Assembly: GCA_022600695.1 (NCBI GenBank)
Contig: JAHZJY010000081.1
Location: 1 to 6,970, forward strand
Direction of reading: 5' to 3'
Length of the DNA stretch: 6,970 nt
Source: Actinomycetes bacterium
GTDB taxonomy: Bacteria; Actinomycetota; Actinomycetes; Mycobacteriales; Mycobacteriaceae
This document shows positions 1-6,595 of the stretch, piece by piece. The position numbers and the translations under genes were made by a program. A model generated the notes under the pieces. The model worked only from the letters and a program-made list of their open reading frames with translations. It was not told where the DNA came from and did no database searches. Every line of letters starts with the position of its first letter. The stretch's first letter is position 1.

Positions 1-106
1 CTGATGACAGGTCGTCCAGGCAGATGACGCGATCACCCCTGGCCAGGAGTTCCTCACACAGATGTGAACCGAGAAACCCGGCCCCTCCGGTGACCAGAAC
101 CCGCAC
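1..106 (-). CDS. Extended SDR nucleotide-sugar epimerase/decarboxylase, N-terminal fragment (runs off left edge)
   Basis: The reverse strand encodes 35 residues from a GTG start at 106. They begin [20 protein letters not shown] and end VICLDDLSS at the window edge. The [10 protein letters not shown] segment (residues 6-15) is the GxxGxxG NAD(P)-binding turn of the Rossmann fold in extended short-chain dehydrogenases, and the Asp residues after VICL (31-32) sit where the second beta strand binds the adenosine ribose. The GFLGSHLC wording resembles UDP-glucuronate decarboxylases, which make UDP-xylose. GalE-type UDP-glucose 4-epimerases and other sugar epimerases share most of it, so the substrate is undecided. 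A G-rich Shine-Dalgarno stretch (AGGGGGGG, 111-118) lies 4 nt before the GTG and supports this start. The gene is divergent from the GH53 gene. The family call is firm; the specific reaction is inference. Confidence 0.85.
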   Translation of the reverse strand, partial: MRVLVTGGAGFLGSHLCEELLARGDRVICLDDLSS

Positions 107-430
107 TTCGCCCCCCCTGCGCCTTAATTCCAGCCGTTTTGACGGAGCTGAAGATCTTGGTGACGTGAGGCAGCGGGGTCCGGGCGGCCTTCCTGATGAC
201 GACTCTACGGCAGATACACGCAGATCAGCAGAGTGCAGGCCGCCGGCCGGTTCAGATCCCCGCCGCGCGGTAGACTCGCTCGTGAATCCCTTTGTTGCAT
301 AATGGTTTTCGACGCAATTCGCCAGAGCGGAACCGACGGTGTGCGCAGGGCGTACAGTGGAATTGAACAGGAAGCGTGACCTGCACGGTGTCGATGATCC
401 GCATCCGGCAGTCCAACCTTTTGTCTGTCC

Positions 431-460
431 TCGAACAGAAGGCATGCCGACCACTAAACT
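431..460 (+). promoter_or_regulatory. Candidate promoter for the GH53 gene
   Basis: TCGAAC (431-436) is separated by 18 nt from TAAACT (455-460). TAAACT matches the TANNNT -10 box preferred by mycobacterial housekeeping sigma factors. The -35 is poor. Transcription would start near 467 and leave a short leader of about 17 nt containing the GAGGAG ribosome-binding site. This is pattern matching only; an upstream ECF-like candidate (329-354) is an alternative. Confidence 0.3.
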
Positions 461-471
461 GAGGCTGCCCC

Positions 472-477
472 GAGGAG
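472..477 (+). promoter_or_regulatory. Ribosome-binding site deciding the GTG start of GH53
   Basis: GAGGAG lies 6 nt before the GTG at 484-486. It fixes that GTG as the start, so the N-terminal cytoplasmic tail and membrane helix belong to the protein. Confidence 0.75.
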
Positions 478-483
478 ACGACC

Positions 484-1725
484 GTGTCAGACGAGCCGGC
501 CGATACCCGCGTCGCGTCCGGCATTGCTGAACGTTCGACGTCGACCGAAACCGCTGACGCCACCGCGGAGGCGGGGTTCCGGCGCCTGCTCCGGTCCGGC
601 TGGACCTGGCTGGGAGCCGCGCTCGTTGCGGCCGTGGCGGTCCCGCTGGTGCTGAACTGGTCACCGACTGCGACGCCGAAGGGCGCGCTGACCGTCCGGG
701 GGGCCGACATCTCCACCACGCTGCAGCAGGAGGCGGTCGGCCAGGCGTTCACCAAAGGCGGCAAGCCGGCCTCCGTCGAGGAGATCCTCGCCGCCAGCGG
801 GGCGAATTACGTTCGGCTGCGGATCTGGCTCAACCCGCCGCCGGGCTATCCGGATCAAGCGGCGGCGCTGGAACTGGCCCGGCGCGCACACGAGGCGGGC
901 CTGAAGATCTTTCTCAACCTTCACTACTCGGACTTCTGGGCCGATTCCAAGACCCAGACGACCCCCGCGGTATGGCGCACCTACGATCCGCCGACCCTTG
1001 CCCTCACCGTCAAGGACTACACCCGCGATGTTGTGGCCGAGTTCGCCAAACAGGGCACGCCGGTGGACATGATCCAGATCGGCAACGAGATCACCAACGG
1101 GATGATGTGGCCGGTAGGCCGGATCTACCGGCCCTCCGGAGAGGATTGGACAACATTCACCACCCTGCTCAAAGCCGGTATCGCGGGCGCCCGGGAGGGA
1201 AACGACCCCGAACACCGGCTGTCGATCGTGGTCCACTCCGATCGGGGAGCCGACAGCGGCGGCAACCGCTACTTCTTCGACCGTGTTCTGGCGTCCGGGG
1301 TCGACTTCGATGCCATCGGCCTGTCCTACTACCCGTTCTGGCACGGTCCGCTGCCCGCGTTGAAGAGCAACCTCGACGACCTCGCGACGCGTTACCGCAA
1401 GGATTTGATCCTCGCCGAGACCGCCTACCCGTGGACGCTGGAGGGCGGCGATCCCAATCTCGGCGTCGCCAACGCCGACTACCTCCCGGAACGTGCCGTC
1501 TTCCCGCCCACCATCGAGGGCCAGCGGCTTTATTTCCGCGCCCTGCGCCGCATTCTGAAAGAGGTCCCCGAACAACGCGGGGTCGGGCTTTTCGTGTTCG
1601 CCCCGGAGTGGTTGCCCGGGGTCGGTTCGATGCCCGGCGCCACCGACCCCTGGGCCAACCTCACGACATTCGACTGGAACGGCCGGGTACTTCCGGGCCT
1701 GGCCGAGGCGCTCGCCGCGCCGTAG
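484..1725 (+). CDS. Membrane-anchored family GH53 glycoside hydrolase (endo-beta-1,4-galactanase-like)
   Basis: The protein has 413 residues. Residues 1-38 form a polar tail ending in a basic cluster (FRRLLRSGW), 39-58 a hydrophobic helix ([15 protein letters not shown]), and about 68-410 a GH53 (clan GH-A) TIM barrel. GH53 landmarks are RGADIS (72-77), VRLRIWLNP (110-118), HYSDFWAD (147-154), GNEITNG (200-206) and AETAYPW (311-317). By family knowledge E202 is the acid/base and E312 the nucleophile. Both are present, so activity is likely. Characterised members hydrolyse beta-1,4-galactan. The helix lacks a lipobox and a clear signal-peptidase site, so I infer a type II membrane protein with the barrel outside the cytoplasm. 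It is convergent with the GT2 synthase gene (27-nt gap) and divergent from the SDR gene. That placement suggests processing of the locus's own polymer rather than scavenging. The substrate is unproven. Confidence 0.9.
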   Translation: MSDEPADTRVASGIAERSTSTETADATAEAGFRRLLRSGWTWLGAALVAAVAVPLVLNWSPTATPKGALTVRGADISTTLQQEAVGQAFTKGGKPASVEEILAASGANYVRLRIWLNPPPGYPDQAAALELARRAHEAGLKIFLNLHYSDFWADSKTQTTPAVWRTYDPPTLALTVKDYTRDVVAEFAKQGTPVDMIQIGNEITNGMMWPVGRIYRPSGEDWTTFTTLLKAGIAGAREGNDPEHRLSIVVHSDRGADSGGNRYFFDRVLASGVDFDAIGLSYYPFWHGPLPALKSNLDDLATRYRKDLILAETAYPWTLEGGDPNLGVANADYLPERAVFPPTIEGQRLYFRALRRILKEVPEQRGVGLFVFAPEWLPGVGSMPGATDPWANLTTFDWNGRVLPGLAEALAAP

Positions 1726-1752
1726 CCCGGACCACGATGCGATCCCACCGCC

Positions 1753-3627
1753 TCAGAACCGGGAGAGGACCGCTTCGACGATGAGCGGGGCCGACGTCAC
1801 GGCCGTGACGACGAAGAGGGCACTGAGTCCGGCGCACAGCGCGATGGGCCGGGCCTGCAACAGAAGCCGAGTCCGCAGTGACAGCCCGTAGCTGCGTTCC
1901 CGCCGGATCTCCTGCGTCACGACGACCATCAGCAGGATCCAGAACAGTGCCCCGCCCTGCAGGTCGAACAGCAGGTATCCCTGACAGTAGCCCCGTTCAT
2001 GGACGGTGAGATATAGCCAGCCGACGGCCAGCGGCAGCAACACCAACGCCGCGTACGGCATCAACAGCCGGAACGGAAGCTCCCGGGGCGTTTCTGCGTC
2101 AACACCTTTGCGGGTGATCATGTACGGCTTGTGCACACGGCACAGCACCTGAACAAGCGCGCTGAGGACCACGATCCAGCGGGCCAGATGTAGTGCCACC
2201 CCACGCCAACTGAGTCGCACCCCCGCGGGCAGGTGCCAGTGGTGGCTCCACATCCAGATCGCGGTGCCCACCGCGGCCACCGGAATGCTGTGCACGATGA
2301 AGCCCACGTATCCCGCCCGGGACAGCGGCGAATTGAAGGCCAGGGATGCCAACGGCAGGAAGAACAGCGTCATCATCGACAGCGACCAGAACGTGTACCA
2401 GGTCTGGGCGAAGATGAACTGGATGGCCTGGCGGTGTCCATACCGCCGCAGCAGTCGCGGGGTGTGGAAGAACAGCACCTCCATCATCGAATACGCCCAG
2501 GCGAACTGCTGGGCGAGGTAGGTCTCGAAGGTCTGCGGACCATCCCCGACGGCGATCACCTCGGGAACGAACACCCCTTCGCCGCCCTCAGCGGCCAGGC
2601 AGACGGTGTCGAGGTGATCCTCCGCGCGGGTCGGCTGGAAACCGCCGATCGCAGTGATCGCCGCGGTGTCATAGGTGCAATGACTGCCGATGATGAACGG
2701 TGTGCGGGAGAAGCCGAAATATCCCATCTGCAGTGGCCCCTGCAGGACGAGTTCCTGCTCGGAGGATCCCCGCGCGGTCCAACTCTGAAGATTCCCGTAC
2801 ACGCTGGGCGCCTGCACCCAGGTGACCTTCGGGTCCACGAAGTAGCCGAGCACCTCGTCGAGATAGCGGGGTTCGGGGAGGTGGTCGATATCGAGCTGGG
2901 TGAAGTGGCTGTAGTTCGCGCCGTACGCCTTCAGCCAGGCGTTGACATTGCCCGCCTTGGAGACCGGCTCGATCCACCCGGCGACCCGCTGTGCACCCCA
3001 GCGGTGTACGTCATGCCGGGAGAAGTAGTTGACGCCCAGACTGTGTGCGACCTCGGCGATCTCGGGCGAATGCTCTTTGTCCACCAGAATCCAACTGTCA
3101 TGCGGATGGCGGATCTGCTGCATGGCCACCAATTGCCGGCGAACGATCTCGATCGATTCCGAACCCGGGACGGTGAGGCTGATGACGGCAACCCTCCCGA
3201 CGGCGCCGATCCGCGAGGCATACTCCGCCGGGATCGGCACCGGCCGGCGCATCTGCCCGAGGAAGAACAGGTAGACCGACGACAGCATGGTTCCCGCATA
3301 GCCCAGTGCCAACGACATCAGGATGAACAGTGTGACGTTGCCGACGTGGCCGGGATCCAGCCACCACGCCCAGAACTGGCCGTTGACGAAAGCCCACGCA
3401 ACAACCAGGACCCAGTACTGACGCTTTTGACGGCGGTTCATCGCAGGCGCCAACCCGACCCGAGGTGCCGGGTCGGAGGCCGCGAGCTGCGCCGGGAGCG
3501 GGTCCGGATCCAACGAACCGGGTCCGGTCAAAGGGGTGCGCGGCCGCCCCGGCAAGCCCTCGGTGTCACCCCGTATCAGCCCGCCGGTGGTGAGCGAGAA
3601 CCGCTGACGCTGCCGGTCGTCGTTCAA
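1753..3627 (-). CDS. Cellulose-synthase-like membrane glycosyltransferase, family GT2 (processive polysaccharide synthase)
   Basis: The protein has 624 residues. A Pro-rich tail (1-65) is followed by two membrane helices (about 71-90, 97-123), a cytosolic GT-A domain (about 145-385), then about six more helices (roughly 400-430, 438-460, 480-497, 520-541, 551-572, 592-618). Synthase hallmarks are D183 (first Asp), K224 in KAGNVNAWL, DID at 246-248 (metal and UDP), FIIGS (311-315), AED at 335-337 (TED equivalent, base D337), QQFAW at 373-377 (QxxRW equivalent) and a gating-loop-like YMITRKG (502-508). The Arg of QxxRW is Ala here. No PilZ domain follows, so c-di-GMP control through this protein is unlikely. 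It probably makes and extrudes a beta-linked glycan from a UDP-sugar. The TTG start has AGGGG (3638-3642) 10 nt upstream. ATG at 3441 (residue 63) is an alternative that would drop the tail. The gene lies 28 nt after GT4. The polymer is unknown. Confidence 0.88.
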   Translation of the reverse strand: MNDDRQRQRFSLTTGGLIRGDTEGLPGRPRTPLTGPGSLDPDPLPAQLAASDPAPRVGLAPAMNRRQKRQYWVLVVAWAFVNGQFWAWWLDPGHVGNVTLFILMSLALGYAGTMLSSVYLFFLGQMRRPVPIPAEYASRIGAVGRVAVISLTVPGSESIEIVRRQLVAMQQIRHPHDSWILVDKEHSPEIAEVAHSLGVNYFSRHDVHRWGAQRVAGWIEPVSKAGNVNAWLKAYGANYSHFTQLDIDHLPEPRYLDEVLGYFVDPKVTWVQAPSVYGNLQSWTARGSSEQELVLQGPLQMGYFGFSRTPFIIGSHCTYDTAAITAIGGFQPTRAEDHLDTVCLAAEGGEGVFVPEVIAVGDGPQTFETYLAQQFAWAYSMMEVLFFHTPRLLRRYGHRQAIQFIFAQTWYTFWSLSMMTLFFLPLASLAFNSPLSRAGYVGFIVHSIPVAAVGTAIWMWSHHWHLPAGVRLSWRGVALHLARWIVVLSALVQVLCRVHKPYMITRKGVDAETPRELPFRLLMPYAALVLLPLAVGWLYLTVHERGYCQGYLLFDLQGGALFWILLMVVVTQEIRRERSYGLSLRTRLLLQARPIALCAGLSALFVVTAVTSAPLIVEAVLSRF

Positions 3628-3655
3628 AGCCGTTCAGCCCCTGCCCCATCGGTTC

Positions 3656-5128
3656 TCACCACGGTTGAGCCCCGGCGTTTCGGACATCGAGAGCCCCGAG
3701 CAGGTCCATGTACTGACCGAGATGACGGTCCGGCAGGAAATTGGCCAGCACGCTGGCCCGGCCGGCCGCGGCAAGCTCACCGGCGCGCTCGAGGTTGTGC
3801 AACAGCCCGGAGAGCGCCTCGGCGAATGCCGGTAAATCCTGCGGGTCGTCCAGGAGCAGACCGGTGCGCCCATCGCTGACCTGTGCGCGAATACCCCCGA
3901 CCCCGGATGCGACAACCGGCCGTGCTTTCCACATGGCCTCGGTGACCGTCAGACCGAAGCCCTCCTCGATGCTCTTCTGCACCACGACTGCCGCGTGCCG
4001 TTGCAGAGCGTTGACGATGGCGGCGTTCTCGGCCTCGTCGGCCGTCGGCAACGACGCAATGTGTATCCGGCGGCGCACCCGCTCCGGAAGGGTGCCGAAC
4101 AGGGCGAGAAGCTCATCGAGAACCTGTTTCGCTTCGGGATCGTCGGATACCGATCCGTTCTGCGGGCCGGCGAGCATCAGATCGACCCCGGCGCCGGGCA
4201 GGGCGCTCTCGGCGAAGCCCCGCATAACCCCGGCATGGTCCTTGAGCCGGTCCCACCGAGACACCTGAAGCACCAGCGGCCGATCGGGCTGCGGCGGCGG
4301 CCCCCCGTCGAGCAGTGTGGCCCGGTTGCGTACCTCCGAAGAGCGACCGCCGAGCCGGTGGAAGACCGGCGCCGCCCCACTCGGGTCGCGGGCCAGGAGC
4401 CCAGCAGCGGAGAGGATCGCGTCGACGGCCTCCGGTGTGAGGGCCTGATTCTTCGGCGAGAACGGATCAATGGACGGTGCCACGACCGACGTCGGCCCAT
4501 TGGCCAGGATCGCCGGGATATAGGCGTCCTGGGAGAAGATGAGGCGGTCGGCGTCACGCAGATCGGGTTCAAGAAAATCCCACGCCTGGTCGGAGTAGGC
4601 GTTGGGCTCGCGGATTCCGATATGACAGCGCCACACCACGGTGCAGCCGTGCAGTAGCAGTGGGCGCACCAGCCCGGCAGTCTGCGGGTCGTGCAACATC
4701 ACCACACTGCCGGGCGCGATGAGATTCAGCAGCCCGGGCAGGTTGCCCGCCATCACCCTGTCGTAGGCGTGCCGCTCATCCGACCCCAACGGCCCACCGT
4801 CCCCAGCACTGCCATGGATGAAATTGTGAATGCGCTTGGTGATGGAGAAGAATTGGGCATCACCGGCCAACACGGCCCAATGCGCCTCGATACCGGCGCC
4901 CCGCACATACGAGAGCAGCGTCCGCAGCATCTCCGCTACACCGCCGCCGTGAGCGGTTGAGTTCACACACCAGATCGGTCGGCCTGCGAAAACCTCTCTG
5001 CCCCATCGGATGGCACGCTGGAAAGCCTCCCAGCGCGGTACGGCGAGCAACCCACCGAACGGATCGACCGACCGCGGGATCAACGCGATCTCCCTCGGCT
5101 GCAACGACCCGGGGATAGCGAACTGCAT
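3656..5128 (-). CDS. GT4 glycosyltransferase, TreT / trehalose-phosphorylase-like
   Basis: From the ATG at 5128 the protein has 490 residues and is a soluble GT-B enzyme. Family signatures are NSTAHGGGVAEML (56-68, N-domain glycine loop), HDPQTAGL (146-153), VVWRCHIGI (164-172), PSIDPFSPKN (218-227), QVSRWDRLKD (288-297) and the retaining EX7E motif E389-GFGLTVT-E397, followed by VGGI. The HDPQ, WRCHI and SRWDR..KD set is typical of TreT (NDP-glucose + glucose to trehalose) and of retaining trehalose phosphorylases, so an alpha-glucosyl product is plausible. A Gly/Pro-rich stretch around 248-283, just before the second Rossmann domain, looks like an insertion relative to archaeal TreT. The ATG is chosen because GAGAGGG lies 9 nt upstream. 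In-frame GTG at 5149 and GTG/ATG at 5227/5215 would extend the protein, the last two overlapping ugd. It sits between ugd and GT2 in one probable operon. The acceptor is unknown. Confidence 0.87.
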   Translation of the reverse strand: MQFAIPGSLQPREIALIPRSVDPFGGLLAVPRWEAFQRAIRWGREVFAGRPIWCVNSTAHGGGVAEMLRTLLSYVRGAGIEAHWAVLAGDAQFFSITKRIHNFIHGSAGDGGPLGSDERHAYDRVMAGNLPGLLNLIAPGSVVMLHDPQTAGLVRPLLLHGCTVVWRCHIGIREPNAYSDQAWDFLEPDLRDADRLIFSQDAYIPAILANGPTSVVAPSIDPFSPKNQALTPEAVDAILSAAGLLARDPSGAAPVFHRLGGRSSEVRNRATLLDGGPPPQPDRPLVLQVSRWDRLKDHAGVMRGFAESALPGAGVDLMLAGPQNGSVSDDPEAKQVLDELLALFGTLPERVRRRIHIASLPTADEAENAAIVNALQRHAAVVVQKSIEEGFGLTVTEAMWKARPVVASGVGGIRAQVSDGRTGLLLDDPQDLPAFAEALSGLLHNLERAGELAAAGRASVLANFLPDRHLGQYMDLLGALDVRNAGAQPW

Positions 5129-5137
5129 TACCGGCTG

Positions 5138-5144
5138 CCCTCTC
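5138..5144 (-). promoter_or_regulatory. Ribosome-binding site favouring the ATG start of GT4
   Basis: On the minus strand GAGAGGG lies 9 nt before the ATG at 5128-5126. The longer start candidates at 5227 and 5215 lie inside ugd without a comparable site. A GGGAGG 12 nt before the GTG at 5149 is a weaker rival. Confidence 0.55.
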
Positions 5145-5177
5145 GTCACTCGTACCGTGAACCTCCCGCAATCTGGA

Positions 5178-6500
5178 TCAGGGACGGCCGAAGCTTCGGT
5201 AAGCCCAGCCCGCATCGCGCCACTCACGCGGGTTCAGGCAGTCGCGCCCATCGAGCATGGCCTTCTTGGCGACGAGGCCCTCGAGGTCCGCCGGGTGCAT
5301 GTCCTCGAATTCCGGCCACTCCGTCAACACCAGGACCAGGTCGACGTTCTCGCAGGCCTCAGCAACGCTGCCGACGTAGTTCAGGAACGGGGCGCTGCGC
5401 TGAGCATTGTCCATTGCCCTCGGGTCATAGACCCGCACCAGCGCACCCATCTCGCGGAGCCGTTCGGCGATATCAAGTGCGGGCGAGTCGCGCACGTCAT
5501 CGGAGTTCGGTTTGAACGCGGCACCCAGTACCGCAACCGTTGATCCTGACATCGGGTCGCACATCTCGTTCGCGACTTCGACCGCGTGGGCCCGTCGGCG
5601 CACGTTCACATCGTCGACAGCGGACAGCATGGTCAGCGTGGTGGTCATGCCCATCTCGGAAGCACACTCGACGAACGATCGCAGATCCTTGGTGAGGCAG
5701 CCGCCGCCGAATCCGATCCCGGCGTGCAGGAATCTGCGGCCGATACGCGGGTCGTATCCGATGGCATCGGCGAGCTGGGTCACGTCCGCACCGGCGTGGT
5801 CGCACATCTCGGCCATGGCGTTGATGAAGGAGATCTTCGTGGCCAGGAAGAGGTTTGCGGCCGATTTCGCCAATTCGGCGGTCGCAAGGTCGGTGACGAT
5901 CAGCGGAATCCCCGCCGCGAGCAGCGGGGCGTACACGGCCCGCGCCGCCTCGGCGGCTCGGCTCTCCGGTCCGCCGACACCGACCACGAGCCGGTCGGGA
6001 TGCAGCGTGTCGGCGACGGCGAATCCTTCCCGGAGGAACTCCGGGTTCCACGCGATCTCGACCTGATCACCGGCCGGCGCCAGATCGTGCACCACCGCGG
6101 CGAGTTTGTCGGCGGTCCCCACCGGCACCGTGGATTTACCGAAAATCACCGCGGGTTTTGTCAGTAGCGGCGCGAGGCTTTTGACCGCGCCGTACAGATA
6201 TCGCAGATCGGCCCCCAGACCGCAGGCCAGCTGCGGAGTGCCGACCGTGAGGAAGTGGATGTCGGCACACGACGCGGCATCCTGGTAGGAATCGGTGAAA
6301 CGCAACCGTCCGGCGGCGAGGTTCCGGCGCAGGACCGGTTCCAGGCCGGGTTCGAAGAACGGAACGACACCGCTTTGGAGCTTGGTCAGTGCGCCGGCGT
6401 TGACGTCCACCCCGACCACGGAATGTCCGAGCTCGGCCATCCCGGCCGCATGTACCGCGCCCAGGTAGCCGCAGCCGTAGACGGCGATGCGTTCGGACAC
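5178..6500 (-). CDS. ugd: UDP-glucose 6-dehydrogenase
   Basis: The protein has 440 residues, a normal length for bacterial UDP-glucose dehydrogenases. It oxidises UDP-glucose twice with NAD+ to UDP-glucuronate in the cytoplasm. Visible motifs are the NAD-binding GCGYLG (9-14), VDVN (31-34), GTPQ (87-90), KSTVPVGT (122-129), NPEFLREG (152-159), ELAKSAANLFLATKISFINA (209-228, with catalytic-site K212 and N216), GFGGGCLTKD (263-272, catalytic C268) and AFKPNSDDVRDSPA (328-341). All expected catalytic residues are present. The GTG start at 6500 is preceded by AAGGAGG at 4 nt, and residue 2 leads directly into the first beta strand. A start at 6587 would add 29 unconserved residues. It is the first gene of the probable ugd - GT4 - GT2 operon. 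A GDP-mannose dehydrogenase is the main alternative, but the motifs favour UDP-glucose. Confidence 0.94.
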   Translation of the reverse strand: MSERIAVYGCGYLGAVHAAGMAELGHSVVGVDVNAGALTKLQSGVVPFFEPGLEPVLRRNLAAGRLRFTDSYQDAASCADIHFLTVGTPQLACGLGADLRYLYGAVKSLAPLLTKPAVIFGKSTVPVGTADKLAAVVHDLAPAGDQVEIAWNPEFLREGFAVADTLHPDRLVVGVGGPESRAAEAARAVYAPLLAAGIPLIVTDLATAELAKSAANLFLATKISFINAMAEMCDHAGADVTQLADAIGYDPRIGRRFLHAGIGFGGGCLTKDLRSFVECASEMGMTTTLTMLSAVDDVNVRRRAHAVEVANEMCDPMSGSTVAVLGAAFKPNSDDVRDSPALDIAERLREMGALVRVYDPRAMDNAQRSAPFLNYVGSVAEACENVDLVLVLTEWPEFEDMHPADLEGLVAKKAMLDGRDCLNPREWRDAGWAYRSFGRP

Positions 6501-6504
6501 CGAT

Positions 6505-6511
6505 CCTCCTT
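6505..6511 (-). promoter_or_regulatory. ugd: Strong ribosome-binding site deciding the ugd start
   Basis: AAGGAGG, a full Shine-Dalgarno sequence, lies 4 nt before the GTG at 6500-6498. It rejects the longer reading from 6587. Its first three bases could pair with CTT at 6520-6518 in a small hairpin. Confidence 0.8.
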
Positions 6512-6520
6512 GCCGGTAAG
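6509..6520 (-). promoter_or_regulatory. Possible second ANTAR-type hexaloop overlapping the ugd Shine-Dalgarno site
   Basis: On the minus strand CTT pairs with AAG around the six-base loop ACCGGC, which has A at position 1 and G at position 4. The 3' arm is part of the Shine-Dalgarno sequence. The stem is only 3 bp (a U-A pair lies beyond one mismatch), so it would be weak on its own. It is listed because ANTAR RNA targets usually have two such loops. Confidence 0.2.
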
Positions 6521-6575
6521 TACCACTGCCGTTCAGTTGCAGGATGTTTCGGCTGTCGGATACCGGCCCGATTCC

Positions 6576-6595
6576 GCCGCCACCCATTCGGCGGC
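6576..6595 (-). promoter_or_regulatory. Hexaloop hairpin in the ugd leader (candidate ANTAR RNA target)
   Basis: On the minus strand GCCGCCG and TGGCGGC form a stem of six Watson-Crick pairs plus a loop-closing G-U pair, around the six-base loop AATGGG. A at loop position 1 and G at position 4 match the known ANTAR-RNA hexaloop rule. The hairpin lies 76-95 nt before the ugd start codon. An alternative hairpin upstream, CGGC-AAGGCC-GCCG (6602-6589), also has A1 and G4 and would be mutually exclusive with it. The hairpin itself is clear; its regulatory role is inferred from the neighbouring ANTAR gene. Confidence 0.4.

Larger units (their letters stand above)
107..483. other. Divergent intergenic region between SDR and GH53 genes
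   Basis: This stretch of 377 nt has no convincing gene: the short open frames crossing it show no recognisable motifs. It must hold the promoters of two divergent genes. Plus-strand candidates are TCGAAC-N18-TAAACT at 431-460, and an ECF-like GGAAC (329-333), N17, CGTA (351-354), which also overlaps a TANNNT box TACAGT at 353-358. A near-consensus CATAAT lies at 298-303 without a good -35. On the minus strand TAGAGT (202-207) is a possible -10 for the SDR gene. Small perfect palindromes such as CCGCGCGG (263-270) and GGCATGCC (441-448) occur, but they are expected by chance at this GC content. No terminator or RNA gene was seen. Confidence 0.5.

Noticed and set aside
181..230. CTGATGAC...GGCAGAT wording that echoes the first bases of the window
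   Set aside because: The shared words are short and their spacing differs; this is consistent with chance and not a repeat unit.
252..764. 170-residue minus-strand open frame spanning the intergenic region and the start of GH53
   Set aside because: It has no recognisable domain, covers the GH53 ribosome-binding site and start, and has a low-complexity Ser/Ala/Arg composition.
661..1575. 304-residue minus-strand open frame opposite GH53
   Set aside because: It is an antisense shadow with no motifs; the plus strand carries the intact GH53 catalytic motifs.
1770..1788. CCGCT-N9-AGCGG as a terminator
   Set aside because: It has a stem of only 5 bp, no T-run, and lies inside the GT2 coding end.
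2233..3879. 548-residue open frame on the plus strand, antisense to GT2 and the end of GT4
   Set aside because: It mirrors the high third-position GC of the real minus-strand genes, is rich in Arg, Gly and Asp with no recognisable domain, and lies opposite clear GT2 motifs.
6501..6587. N-terminal extension of Ugd from an upstream start at 6587
   Set aside because: The 29 added residues are Gly/Ser-rich and precede the conserved first beta strand; AAGGAGG directly before the GTG at 6500 marks the real start.
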